Positions 1-6,789 of a DNA stretch of 64,000 nucleotides are shown one piece after another (the first letter of the stretch is position 1; each line of letters starts with the position of its first letter). Source of the stretch: Macrococcoides bohemicum. GTDB taxonomy: Bacteria > Bacillota > Bacilli > Staphylococcales > Staphylococcaceae. The stretch lies in assembly GCF_042658685.1 (NCBI RefSeq), contig NZ_JBHSQY010000001.1; one strand, written 5' to 3'. Both the position numbers and the translations under genes were made by a program. The notes beneath the pieces were generated by a model. The model was not told the DNA's origin, made no database searches, and saw only the letters and a program-made list of their open reading frames with translations.

Positions 1-25
1 GGTTCAAGTCCTTTTTCCGGCACCA
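1..25 (+). tRNA. tRNA-Thr, 3' end only (cut by window edge)
   Basis: The first 25 bases are the end of a T arm, the 3' acceptor strand TTCCGGC, discriminator A and an encoded CCA. They are identical to the end of the complete tRNA-Thr(TGT) at 1325-1400, so this is most likely another tRNA-Thr whose 5' part lies outside the window. The anticodon cannot be seen. Confidence 0.85.
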
Positions 26-32
26 TTTCTTT

Positions 33-105
33 GAGCCATTAGCTCAGTTGGTAGAGCATTTGACTTTTAATCAAAGGGTCAGAGGTTCGAATCCTCTATG
101 GCTCA
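33..105 (+). tRNA. tRNA-Lys (TTT)
   Basis: Complete cloverleaf with acceptor pair GAGCCAT/ATGGCTC and anticodon loop CTTTTAA (anticodon TTT). The 3' CCA is not encoded. Second gene of the long tRNA array. Confidence 0.97.
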
Positions 106-130
106 TCTTTTTTAATAAATATTATTTTGC

Positions 131-214
131 GCGGGTGTGGCGGAACTGGCAGACGCACTAGACTTAGGATCTAGCGCCTTTGGCGTGGGGGTTCGACTCC
201 CTTCACCCGCACCA
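131..214 (+). tRNA. tRNA-Leu (TAG)
   Basis: Class II tRNA with a long variable arm, acceptor pair GCGGGTG/CACCCGC, anticodon TAG and encoded CCA. Confidence 0.97.
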
Positions 215-218
215 TATT

Positions 219-293
219 GCGAAAGTAGTTCAGTGGTAGAATACAACCTTGCCAAGGTTGGGGTCGCGGGTTCGAATCCCGTCTTTCGCTCCA
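219..293 (+). tRNA. tRNA-Gly (GCC), canonical
   Basis: Standard elongator tRNA-Gly: D loop contains GG, T loop is TTCGAAT, anticodon GCC, CCA encoded. It is a useful contrast to the aberrant tRNA-Gly at 1838-1912. Confidence 0.97.
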
Positions 294-334
294 TTAATTC
301 TATCGTAATAATTATGGCTTTTATTATTTAAAAA

Positions 335-423
335 GCCGGGGTGGCGGAACTGGCAGACGCACAGGACTTAAAATCCTGCGGTAAGTGATTACCGTACCGG
401 TTCGATTCCGGTCCTCGGCACCA
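335..423 (+). tRNA. tRNA-Leu (TAA)
   Basis: Class II tRNA, acceptor GCCGGGG, anticodon loop CTTAAAA (TAA), long variable arm, CCA encoded. Confidence 0.97.
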
Positions 424-426
424 TTA

Positions 427-503
427 GCGCCCGTAGCTCAATTGGATAGAGCGTTTGACTACGGATCAAAAGGTTAGGGGTTCGACTCCTCTCGGGCGCG
501 CCA
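427..503 (+). tRNA. tRNA-Arg (ACG)
   Basis: Acceptor GCGCCCG/CGGGCGC, anticodon ACG (first base normally deaminated to inosine by TadA), discriminator G, CCA encoded. Confidence 0.97.
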
Positions 504-522
504 TTATTTTAATTACTAGCTA

Positions 523-596
523 CGGGAAGTAGCTCAGCTTGGTAGAGCACTTGGTTTGGGACCAAGGGGTCGCAGGTTCGAATCCTGTCTTCCCGA
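523..596 (+). tRNA. tRNA-Pro (TGG)
   Basis: Acceptor CGGGAAG/CTTCCCG, anticodon TGG, discriminator A, CCA not encoded. Confidence 0.97.
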
Positions 597-618
597 TTTG
601 CTTTAAAAGCTTTAATAT

Positions 619-694
619 GGGGGCTTAGCTCAGCTGGGAGAGCGCCTGCTTTGCACGCAGGAGGTCAGCGGTTCGATCCCGCTAGTCTCCACCA
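619..694 (+). tRNA. tRNA-Ala (TGC)
   Basis: Acceptor GGGGGCT/AGTCTCC with two G-T pairs, anticodon TGC, CCA encoded. Confidence 0.96.
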
Positions 695-714
695 TATTAA
701 CTAAATATTATTTC

Positions 715-788
715 GGCGGCGTAGCTCAGCTGGCTAGAGCGTACGGTTCATACCCGTGAGGTCGGGGGTTCGATCCCCTCTGCCGCCA
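715..788 (+). tRNA. tRNA-Met, elongator (CAT)
   Basis: Anticodon CAT with acceptor GGCGGCG. Its sequence resembles the elongator tRNA-Met of Bacillus, and it stands immediately before tRNA-Ile(CAT), the order known from Bacillus arrays. First acceptor pair G-C rules out the initiator. CCA not encoded. Confidence 0.9.
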
Positions 789-827
789 CTATCTTTTTTA
801 AAACTTAATGTGTACTTTTAGGATTTA

Positions 828-901
828 GGACCTTTAGCTCAGTTGGTTAGAGCAAACGGCTCATAACCGTTGGGTCGCAGGTTCGAGTCCTGCAAGGTCC
901 A
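828..901 (+). tRNA. tRNA-Ile2 (CAT, expected lysidine-modified)
   Basis: Anticodon CAT, acceptor GGACCTT/AAGGTCC. This acceptor and body match the minor isoleucine tRNA that TilS converts to lysidine at C34 so it reads AUA. It differs from the two methionine tRNAs nearby (715-788 and 1071-1144). A gene finder may mislabel it as Met. Confidence 0.87.
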
Positions 902-921
902 TTTAATTATTTTTATATAAT

Positions 922-1014
922 GGAGGAATACCCAAGTCCGGCTGAAGGGATCGGTCTTGAAAACCGACAGGGGCTTAACGGCTCGCGGGGGTTCGAATCC
1001 CTCTTCCTCCGCCA
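922..1014 (+). tRNA. tRNA-Ser (TGA)
   Basis: Class II tRNA with long variable arm, acceptor GGAGGAA, anticodon TGA, discriminator G, CCA encoded. Confidence 0.97.
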
Positions 1015-1070
1015 TTATTTTTTACTTCAGCAAAATAAAATAAAAAAGATTTTCAATTATTTATTATTAT

Positions 1071-1144
<74 letters not shown>

Positions 1145-1152
1145 TTATTAGT

Positions 1153-1228
1153 GGTCCCGTGGTGTAGCGGTTAACATGCCTGCCTGTCACGCAGGAGATC
1201 GCGGGTTCGATTCCCGTCGGGACCGCCA
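1153..1228 (+). tRNA. tRNA-Asp (GTC)
   Basis: Acceptor GGTCCCG/CGGGACC, anticodon GTC, discriminator G, CCA encoded. A second copy is at 52155-52230. Confidence 0.97.
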
Positions 1229-1235
1229 TTTGTAT

Positions 1236-1308
1236 GGCTCAGTAGCTCAGTCGGTAGAGCAATGGATTGAAAATCCATGTGTCGGCGGTTCGATTCCGTC
1301 CTGAGCCA
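1236..1308 (+). tRNA. tRNA-Phe (GAA)
   Basis: Acceptor GGCTCAG/CTGAGCC, anticodon GAA, CCA not encoded. A second copy is at 52235-52307. Confidence 0.97.
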
Positions 1309-1324
1309 TCTTTTTTATTATTCT

Positions 1325-1400
<76 letters not shown>

Positions 1401-1404
1401 TCTT

Positions 1405-1488
1405 GGAGGGGTAGCGAAGTGGCTAAACGCGGCGGACTGTAAATCCGCTCCTTCGGGTTCGGCAGTTCGAATCTGCCCCCCTCCACCA
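1405..1488 (+). tRNA. tRNA-Tyr (GTA)
   Basis: Class II tRNA, acceptor GGAGGGG, anticodon GTA, long variable arm, CCA encoded. Confidence 0.97.
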
Positions 1489-1508
1489 TTTTTTATTTGT
1501 TTATTTTT

Positions 1509-1582
1509 AGGGGCATAGTTCAACGGTAGAATAGAGGTCTCCAAAACCTTTGATGTGGGTTCGATTCCTACTGCCCCTGCCA
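1509..1582 (+). tRNA. tRNA-Trp (CCA)
   Basis: Acceptor AGGGGCA/TGCCCCT, anticodon loop CTCCAAA (CCA), discriminator G, 3' CCA encoded. Confidence 0.97.
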
Positions 1583-1583
1583 T

Positions 1584-1657
1584 GGCGATTGTGGCGAAGT
1601 GGTTAACGCATCGGATTGTGGTTCCGACACTCGTGGGTTCGATTCCCATCAGTCGCC
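1584..1657 (+). tRNA. tRNA-His (GTG)
   Basis: Extra G at position -1 (base 1584) faces C73, the tRNA-His identity pair. Acceptor GCGATTG/CAGTCGC, anticodon GTG, CCA not encoded. It begins one base after the tRNA-Trp CCA. A second copy is at 52329-52405. Confidence 0.96.
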
Positions 1658-1674
1658 CTTAATTTTTTTAATAT

Positions 1675-1746
1675 TGGGCTATAGCCAAGCGGTAAGGCAA
1701 CGGACTTTGACTCCGTCACTCGTTGGTTCGAATCCAGCTAGCCCAG
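1675..1746 (+). tRNA. tRNA-Gln (TTG)
   Basis: Acceptor TGGGCTA/TAGCCCA, anticodon TTG, discriminator G, CCA not encoded. Confidence 0.96.
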
Positions 1747-1751
1747 CTTTA

Positions 1752-1825
<74 letters not shown>

Positions 1826-1837
1826 TTATTTATATAT

Positions 1838-1912
1838 GCGGGAGTATTTCAACTTTTAGAATACGGACCTTCCTGGTTCGAGATGTAGGTGTAAGTCCTA
1901 CCTTCCGCTCCA
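1838..1912 (+). tRNA. Noncanonical tRNA-Gly (TCC), peptidoglycan type
   Basis: The cloverleaf folds: acceptor GCGGGAG/CTTCCGC, anticodon stem CGGAC/GTTCG, anticodon TCC, T stem GTAGG/CCTAC, discriminator T, CCA encoded. The D loop is AACTTTTA, lacking the G18-G19 pair, and the T loop is TGTAAGT, lacking the TTC that pairs with it. This elbow loss is the known signature of the staphylococcal glycyl tRNAs that donate glycine to FemXAB-type enzymes for interpeptide bridges while avoiding EF-Tu. Function here is inferred from that family. The ordinary tRNA-Gly at 219-293 has both elements intact. Confidence 0.88.
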
Positions 1913-1920
1913 TTTTTTAT

Positions 1921-1949
1921 TAAGCTGCATGATGCATGCTTATTTTTTT
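1921..1949 (+). terminator. Terminator of the long tRNA array
   Basis: An interrupted hairpin (TAAGC-GCAT paired with ATGC-GCTTA) followed by seven T, directly after the last tRNA of the array. Confidence 0.7.
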
Positions 1950-1974
1950 CGTAGAATTTATGTGATAAATAGAG

Positions 1975-2066
1975 ACAAAAAAAGAACTACAGAAAGGATT
2001 CTGTAGTTAAAAGTAATTAAACGAAAATGAAATTTGGTGATAATAAAGTTGACGAGACTTTATTAC
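1975..2066 (-). ncRNA. Candidate small RNA, about 90 nt, unrecognised
   Basis: On the minus strand there is a near-consensus sigma-A promoter: -35 TTCACA (2101-2096), a 17-base spacer and -10 TATAAT (2078-2073), predicting a start near 2066. A terminator follows on the same strand: stem AACTACAG/CTGTAGTT (2008-1985) and then CTTTTTTT. No open reading frame of useful size lies between. The 5' part can fold into a 12-bp stem GTGTAATAAAGT/ACTTTATTA-CAC with one bulge and loop CTCGTCA. I do not recognise the RNA family. Promoter, structured 5' end and terminator together support a real transcript; its role is unknown. Confidence 0.6.
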
Positions 2067-2072
2067 ACGTTC

Positions 2073-2101
2073 ATTATAACAGTTCATTTGCTATTTGTGA
2101 A
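2073..2101 (-). promoter_or_regulatory. Sigma-A promoter of the candidate small RNA
   Basis: Minus strand TTCACA, 17 bases, TATAAT. Five of six -35 bases and all -10 bases match consensus. Confidence 0.65.
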
Positions 2102-2179
2102 CAGAGATTGAAAATAGGATGAAATTCTTGACCATAATTTTTTTAAGTATTATACTTATTAAATAATAAATTTTACTAA

Positions 2180-2261
2180 GCCACCGTGGCGGAATTGGCA
2201 GACGCGCCGGACTCAAAATCCGGTTCCTAACGGAGTGTCGGTTCGACCCCGACCGGTGGTA
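2180..2261 (+). tRNA. tRNA-Leu (CAA)
   Basis: Class II tRNA, acceptor GCCACCG/CGGTGGT, anticodon CAA, CCA not encoded. It stands alone, about 270 bases after the array, with its own terminator. Confidence 0.96.
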
Positions 2262-2266
2262 CTAAT

Positions 2267-2300
2267 GTCCCTTTAACTTTTAGTTAGAGGGACTTTTTTT
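2267..2300 (+). terminator. Terminator after tRNA-Leu
   Basis: Hairpin GTCCCTTTAACT/AGTTAGAGGGAC (with a G-T pair) followed by a run of T. Confidence 0.85.
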
Positions 2301-2312
2301 ATTTTAGATACC

Positions 2313-2358
2313 TGAACAATTCCGGATACTTGGAGTATCTGGAATTGTTCAATATAAT
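2313..2358 (+). promoter_or_regulatory. 18-bp inverted repeat overlapping a promoter
   Basis: Arms TGAACAATTCCGGATACT (2313-2330) and AGTATCTGGAATTGTTCA (2334-2351) pair throughout with one G-T, around a 3-base centre. A possible -35 TTGGAG sits at the centre (2330-2335), 17 bases before -10 TATAAT (2353-2358). No T run follows, so an operator or a 5' RNA hairpin is more likely than a terminator. The next gene starts at 2392. Confidence 0.5.
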
Positions 2359-2391
2359 AGCAACAGACAGACTTATGAAAGTAGGATAAAT

Positions 2392-3084
2392 ATGAGATAC
2401 AACGAATACAATCAACCAGTAGGAGATTTGATTGAAGATTACTCCCCTGGAATACTTCCTAACATACAATCAATCATAGGAAAGACTGTCACTATAGAAA
2501 AAATTAATATTAAGCACTGTGATGATCTATATGAAATATACGGTGCATCATCAGAACCAGAACATCTTACATATATGCCGATTCAAAGATTTGAGAGTAA
2601 ATTAGAATTTAAAGATTATTTAATACAGTTAATAGCTTCTGTTGATCCTTACTATTTAACGATTATCGACAATCAAACACAAAAAGCAGTAGGGACATTC
2701 TCTCTAATGCGTATAGACAACCTGAATAGGGTCATTGAAATGGGATGGATTGTGTATTCTCCATTATTAAAACGCAGCAGAGAGGCTACAGAAGCGCAAT
2801 ATTTAGTTATGAAGTACGTATTTGAAAACTTGCAGTACCGACGCTATGAATGGAAATGTGATAGCTTAAATGAAGCTTCTAATAAATCAGCAACACGATT
2901 AGGCTTTACGTTTGAAGGCACATTTAGACAAGCTACTGTTTATAAAGGACGTAACCGTGATACAAATTGGTTTTCAATTATCGATAAAGAATGGCTAGCC
3001 AATAAATTGAAATTAGAGTCGTGGTTAGATGATAGTAACTTTGATAGCAATGAAAATCAATTAAAATCATTAAGCGAAATGTAA
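2392..3084 (+). CDS. GNAT family N-acetyltransferase (RimJ/RimL type)
   Basis: Predicted cytosolic 230-residue acetyltransferase of the large GNAT fold that transfers acetyl from acetyl-CoA to an amine; the substrate cannot be told. The central part (about residues 100-200: a conserved EMGW strand, then an N-EASNKSA-RLGF-EGTFRQA segment) is typical of the RimJ/RimL-like Acetyltransf_3 group, where an Asn-rich helix leads into a GF-EG motif. The first 35 residues are an extra N-terminal tail. The start ATG has an AGGAT sequence seven bases upstream. The gene is single and follows the palindrome-containing promoter at 2313-2358. Family assignment is firm, function open. Confidence 0.85.
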   Translation: MRYNEYNQPVGDLIEDYSPGILPNIQSIIGKTVTIEKINIKHCDDLYEIYGASSEPEHLTYMPIQRFESKLEFKDYLIQLIASVDPYYLTIIDNQTQKAVGTFSLMRIDNLNRVIEMGWIVYSPLLKRSREATEAQYLVMKYVFENLQYRRYEWKCDSLNEASNKSATRLGFTFEGTFRQATVYKGRNRDTNWFSIIDKEWLANKLKLESWLDDSNFDSNENQLKSLSEM

Positions 3085-3160
3085 CCGGCACATACTCATT
3101 CATATTAATACCAATTCTATTTTGTTATATTGGAACTATAAACAATAAGGAGGAATTATT

Positions 3161-3538
3161 ATGGGATTATTTGATGAATTGATGGGTAACTCTAGTGAAA
3201 AAAATACAGAGGAAGTTCAAAATGAATTTCAGGATTATTTGCTTGAAGATGAAGTAGTTGAGGCGAGTTTTATTCTTATTCGGGATTTGTTTGTGTTCAC
3301 GAATAAACGTATCTTAATCGTTGATAAACAAGGGTTCTCAGGTAAGAAGATTGAGTTTATTACAATTCCTTATAAAAATATTCGAGCATTCAGTGTTGAA
3401 AATGCAGGTCGATTTGATATCGATGCAGAATTAAAATTATTTGTGGCAGGGATTCAAATGCCTATCGTTAAATTATTTAATAAAGACACTGATATTGTGA
3501 AATTACAAAAATTAATAGCGATGAGATTACTTAATTAA
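3161..3538 (+). CDS. Bacterial PH domain protein
   Basis: A 125-residue soluble protein without signal or membrane segment. Residues about 28-122 have the pattern of the bacterial pleckstrin-homology fold (PF08000 type): a strand-rich core with VFTNKRILIVDKQG followed by an IPYKNI-AFSVENAG segment, and a C-terminal helix. Such proteins are small, often stress-related, and without known ligand. A strong ribosome site AAGGAGG precedes the ATG by seven bases. It is monocistronic, closed by the terminator at 3542-3586. A more distant bacterial PH-like protein may be encoded at 52959-53426. Confidence 0.82.
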   Translation: MGLFDELMGNSSEKNTEEVQNEFQDYLLEDEVVEASFILIRDLFVFTNKRILIVDKQGFSGKKIEFITIPYKNIRAFSVENAGRFDIDAELKLFVAGIQMPIVKLFNKDTDIVKLQKLIAMRLLN

Positions 3539-3541
3539 TCA

Positions 3542-3586
3542 AAGCCCGCAGATTATAATTATTAATCTGTGGGCTTGCTTTTTTTG
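3542..3586 (+). terminator. Terminator after PH-domain gene
   Basis: Stem AAGCCCGCAGATTA/TAATCTGTGGGCTT (one G-T pair), then GCTTTTTTT. Confidence 0.9.
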
Positions 3587-3729
3587 TATCAACTTTTATT
3601 AGAGTTATTAAGCATTGTTATTAAATTTAATGATAAAAATATAATTATTATTATCTAACAATAAAGTGTAAAATTACTTGTGAATATTTTAAGAAAGTAA
3701 TACATTGTATTTACATTGGAGGTGCATAA

Positions 3730-3815
3730 ATGGTTAAATCTAGCACGATTACTTTGACATTGATAAAGAATTAAAAGAAAATACGAGAATGGAACAAATG
3801 ACGTATGATTATTAG
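3730..3815 (+). pseudogene. Remnant of a short gene, possibly a ribbon-helix-helix antitoxin
   Basis: A strong ribosome site GGAGG precedes ATG 3730. The first frame reads MVKSSTIT and then stops at 3774. Shifting by one base at about 3753 continues as FDIDKELKENTRMEQMTYDY to a stop at 3815. The joined reading resembles the N-terminus of RelB/DinJ-type antitoxins (basic strand, then D-DLK-). There is no toxin gene next to it; the downstream hairpin follows at once. The match is by eye and weak, so only the frameshifted state is reasonably clear. Confidence 0.35.
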
Positions 3816-3856
3816 AAAAACCAAACATCTCATTAATGAGATGCTTGGTTTTTTTC
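3814..3856. terminator. Bidirectional terminator
   Basis: Hairpin AACCAAACATCTCATTAATGAGATG-CTTGGTT flanked by A run on the left and T run on the right. It includes the stop codon of the minus-strand transporter gene and also closes the remnant at 3730-3815. Confidence 0.85.
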
Positions 3857-4744
3857 TTTTGTATTTAATATAGATATGAATAGCACGACACCGAGTATAA
3901 TAATCATTCCAGCACATTGGATGATATCAAATGGTTGTTTCAGCCAGACAATACTGAGGATAACTGCTGTTAATGGTTCAATACATCCGAGTAGTGCAGT
4001 AAGTTGTGGATCGATATATTTTACGCTGAGTAGATATAGGAAGAAGGCTAGCGCGGTTCCAACGATGATAACGAATATGAGATAGACGTTAAACATTACA
4101 CCATATGACAATGGATTTATCTGCCAGTGTCTATTGAATAGACTGATAAACAAACCAGCTATAAGCATCGCCCATCCGATAATGACAAGTGGTGTATTAC
4201 GGACAAAGAGTCTTCCGGCATACATTGTATAGAACGCTGCTGCGATTGCTGATAATAATCCCCAGATAATTGCTGCTGGAGGTACGACAACATTGTTAAT
4301 ATTACCACTCGTGAGCAATAGGAATGTTCCGAATGAGGATACGAGTATAATAATCAGATCTATTGCTCTAAACTCTGTCTTACGTGTAATAAGCAGGAAA
4401 GTCAGGATGACAATCGGCGCTAAGTATTGTAAGAGTGTAGCTACTGCTGCATTACCCGCTTCTATTGATGCTAGAAATGTATACTGTACCGCGAGCATTC
4501 CAAATAATGAGTAAATCACAAGCTGGAAAAAAGTATGTTTATCACGAAATACATTCAGGATATTTTGCTTCCGTATCATAGCCAGGCAAAGTAAAAATAT
4601 GCCGCTTAAGATTAATCTAATGGTAATAAACCAGTCAAGTGGTATGCTATAGCCTTGAAAGATTTGCTGGGATACTGTTCCGCCGACACCCCAGAATATT
4701 GACCCTAAGGTGACAAACATAATCCCTTTTAATTTATTATTCAT
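3833..4744 (-). CDS. DMT superfamily (EamA) transporter
   Basis: An integral membrane protein of 303 residues with about ten hydrophobic segments arranged as two EamA repeats, typical of the drug/metabolite transporter superfamily. Members export or import small metabolites; the substrate cannot be inferred. The ATG at 4744 is chosen over an in-frame ATG at 4765 because AAGGAG lies eight bases before it and inside the longer version. The first segment (GIMFVTLGSIFWGVGGTV) is the usual N-terminal EamA helix with a WG motif. It is a single gene, convergent with the remnant at 3730-3815 and sharing its terminator. Confidence 0.88.
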   Translation of the reverse strand: MNNKLKGIMFVTLGSIFWGVGGTVSQQIFQGYSIPLDWFITIRLILSGIFLLCLAMIRKQNILNVFRDKHTFFQLVIYSLFGMLAVQYTFLASIEAGNAAVATLLQYLAPIVILTFLLITRKTEFRAIDLIIILVSSFGTFLLLTSGNINNVVVPPAAIIWGLLSAIAAAFYTMYAGRLFVRNTPLVIIGWAMLIAGLFISLFNRHWQINPLSYGVMFNVYLIFVIIVGTALAFFLYLLSVKYIDPQLTALLGCIEPLTAVILSIVWLKQPFDIIQCAGMIIILGVVLFISILNTKEKNQASH

Positions 4745-4923
4745 CACTTCACTCCTTTCAAGCATTATATTGATTATAAATTTCCATATATAAGAATGTC
4801 AATATGACGTGAACGTTGTTTCTTTTGTGTGGACAATTTTTGATTTACAGTATTAACTTTGTTATGCATAATAATTAATAAATATATTTGAAATGTACCG
4901 TGTATTGAAAGGAGTGATTAAAT

Positions 4924-5739
4924 ATGACTAATGAACTTAATGTGGAGAATAATATAATAATATTTCCAGATATTGATGGCATAACACAGGAAGTTAAAAA
5001 GCTTAAAATAGAGATATCGATGTTAATACTCGAGCGCGATGAACTTTTATTTGTGGAGTGTAAAAATATCGAAACAGCGTATATGATACATCTCGGATTT
5101 TTGGAATATAAAATATTTGAAAAAGAGTGTTTATATTTACGCTTAAAACGGAGGATGGAACTGATTCAGGCGAAGTTAAATCGTCAGGAGAAAGTAGATT
5201 TACCTTTAATTGATGAGCAACTGGATCAGGAGTTTATCATATACAAACATCAACTGGATGAACAGCTGAACAAATTGAATAATGCTATTGACTATCAAAA
5301 AGGTGAAGCACTGTCAGAAGAAGATTATAAAGCATTAAAAAAGATGTATCGAACAATCGTTAAGTCATTACATCCTGATTTAAATAGCGATTTAACCGAG
5401 GAGCAGTTAAAGTTATTTCAAAATGCAGTCAGTGCATATGAAAAATGTGACATACTCACAATTGAAATGATATATTTCATTATCAATGACACTTCAAATG
5501 ATAAAAAATTGGATAATAGGTCTGTTCTTGATGGACGTGATAAATTGTGTCAAAAGTTAGAACTGATTAAGCTTGAGATTGAACAGATAAAAGCGTCATA
5601 CCCTTATACGATGAAGTCAATAATAACTGATCAGGATGCAATAGAGAAGAAAAAGACTGAGCTCGAACAAGTATTAATTCAGCTGGATGAAGTAATTAAA
5701 ATATTTGAGCAAAAGATTGATGCATTGCGAGGTGTGTAA
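4924..5739 (+). CDS. Internal J-domain protein with coiled coils
   Basis: A 271-residue cytosolic protein. Residues about 128-185 form a J-like domain: helix LSEEDYKALKKMYRTIVKSL runs straight into HPD (150-152), the tripeptide that stimulates the ATPase of Hsp70/DnaK. On both sides are long charged helices likely to be coiled coils (about 20-125 and 210-268). There is no glycine/phenylalanine region or zinc-finger domain, so it is a specialised class C J protein, not DnaJ. It starts at ATG 4924 after AAGGAG. The HIRAN-domain gene begins two bases after its stop, so the two are surely co-transcribed. Biological role unknown. Confidence 0.78.
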   Translation: MTNELNVENNIIIFPDIDGITQEVKKLKIEISMLILERDELLFVECKNIETAYMIHLGFLEYKIFEKECLYLRLKRRMELIQAKLNRQEKVDLPLIDEQLDQEFIIYKHQLDEQLNKLNNAIDYQKGEALSEEDYKALKKMYRTIVKSLHPDLNSDLTEEQLKLFQNAVSAYEKCDILTIEMIYFIINDTSNDKKLDNRSVLDGRDKLCQKLELIKLEIEQIKASYPYTMKSIITDQDAIEKKKTELEQVLIQLDEVIKIFEQKIDALRGV

Positions 5740-5740
5740 A

Positions 5741-6133
5741 ATGCACGAAATAGATAAACCGAATGACCATGGATTGATGCATTTAATCCATAATAAAAAT
5801 TTAACGGTACCGTTGCCTTTTGCGCGTGAAATCTTTTTATTTGATACTTATATCGCCGGAACATCGCATATTGAGGGTTTAGAAGAGTTATATGCGTACC
5901 TAATGGTTGGTAATCTATTAAATTTTTATAGAGAACCAGATAATCCTTATGATGCACAGGCTATAATGATAAAAAATGCTGATGGTGTTAAGCTAGGGTA
6001 TATTCCTAAAGCAGATAATATAATATTTTCGAGGCTGATGGATGCCGGTAAGCTACTTTTTGGTAAAATTTCATCGAAAAGTATGAACGGAAATTGGGTA
6101 AAGATAAAGATAGATATATTTTTAAAAGACTAA
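5741..6133 (+). CDS. HIRAN domain protein
   Basis: A 130-residue protein almost entirely made of a HIRAN domain (about residues 25-128): a strand with AGTSHIEG, then NLLNFYREPDNPYDAQAIMI, then GVKLGYIPKADN. In this fold the REPDNPYDA-A segment and the GYIP turn bind 3' single-stranded DNA ends in helicases such as HLTF; stand-alone bacterial members are uncharacterised. The start ATG at 5741 lies one base after the stop of the J-domain gene, with GAGGTG inside that gene as ribosome site. The open frame extends further upstream, but those codons overlap the J gene and have no ribosome site. Co-operonic with a chaperone-like partner. Confidence 0.85.
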   Translation: MHEIDKPNDHGLMHLIHNKNLTVPLPFAREIFLFDTYIAGTSHIEGLEELYAYLMVGNLLNFYREPDNPYDAQAIMIKNADGVKLGYIPKADNIIFSRLMDAGKLLFGKISSKSMNGNWVKIKIDIFLKD

Positions 6134-6163
6134 TGTATTAAAAGATAAAGATTATTATAAAGA

Positions 6164-6436
6164 TTATTTAAGTATGACTGTGCGTATTAACCATGAGATA
6201 TGGGAATTGTTTAGACGTTTAATGGTTAAACTAATGAATAATGGTAACAAGATAATGTCAACTAAAAATCCTAGTACTGGAATAAAATCAGGTATAAGGT
6301 CTATAGGTGACAATGCATAGATGATAGTGATAAGCGCCAATACTTTAGCGAGTATTGGTGTTTCTTTTTTATGTAATGCGATAAATATTGCTGGTACATC
6401 TATTTTTACTTGTTTTGCGCGTTGTTTTATATTCAT
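6164..6436 (-). CDS. YkvA-type DUF1232 membrane protein
   Basis: A 90-residue protein with the DUF1232 signature YALSPIDLIPDFIP (residues 40-53), flanked by two hydrophobic segments (about 31-46 and 53-72). The family is widespread in bacteria and of unknown function. It faces the J/HIRAN operon tail to tail. The start ATG at 6436 is followed by a basic N-terminus; the upstream sequence has a plain AGGTT rather than a strong ribosome site. Confidence 0.85.
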   Translation of the reverse strand: MNIKQRAKQVKIDVPAIFIALHKKETPILAKVLALITIIYALSPIDLIPDFIPVLGFLVDIILLPLFISLTIKRLNNSHISWLIRTVILK

Positions 6437-6512
6437 CTTTTAACCTCGATAGTTTTTAGTCATAATATCGAATATAATAAAAAGATGCAAATTATAGATA
6501 GGACGTGATAAT

Positions 6513-6777
6513 TTGGCTTCAGTAAGAGGGGTGTTATTTGCATTACAGAACATGCATTATGTTAGCGGTCGATGTGTATTACGACAGATGAAATAACAAA
6601 TATATTAATGGAACATATGAAAGGTTCGATGCTGTATGAGCAATACAGTAAATTAAAGATACTGAATCAGATAGATTTTATTAATCAATATGAATATAGT
6701 GATAACAGAGTCGGTTACATCAATGATTATTTGAAGCTTTAGCGGAATCGATTGATGAAGATAGAAGATACCGCTAA
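6513..6777 (+). pseudogene. Broken gene with two frameshifts, family unknown
   Basis: This stretch between two minus-strand genes holds the pieces of one protein in three frames. Frame one starts at TTG 6513 after AGGACG and reads about 20 sensible residues (ASVRGVLFALQNMHYVSG). Frame two (from about ATG 6572) reads 56 residues to a stop at 6742. Frame three (6733-6777) ends in EALAESIDEDRRYR. Joined, they give a charged protein of roughly 85 residues. I do not recognise the family. The reading continuity and ribosome site argue for recent decay or a sequencing problem rather than random sequence. Confidence 0.45.
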
Positions 6778-6789
6778 AATTGGAATACA

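Noticed and set aside
112..294. Open frame on the minus strand through the tRNA-Leu/tRNA-Gly genes
   Set aside because: It is antisense to tRNA genes; the ...KTGFEPATPT... kind of sequence is a well-known translation artefact of tRNA complement.
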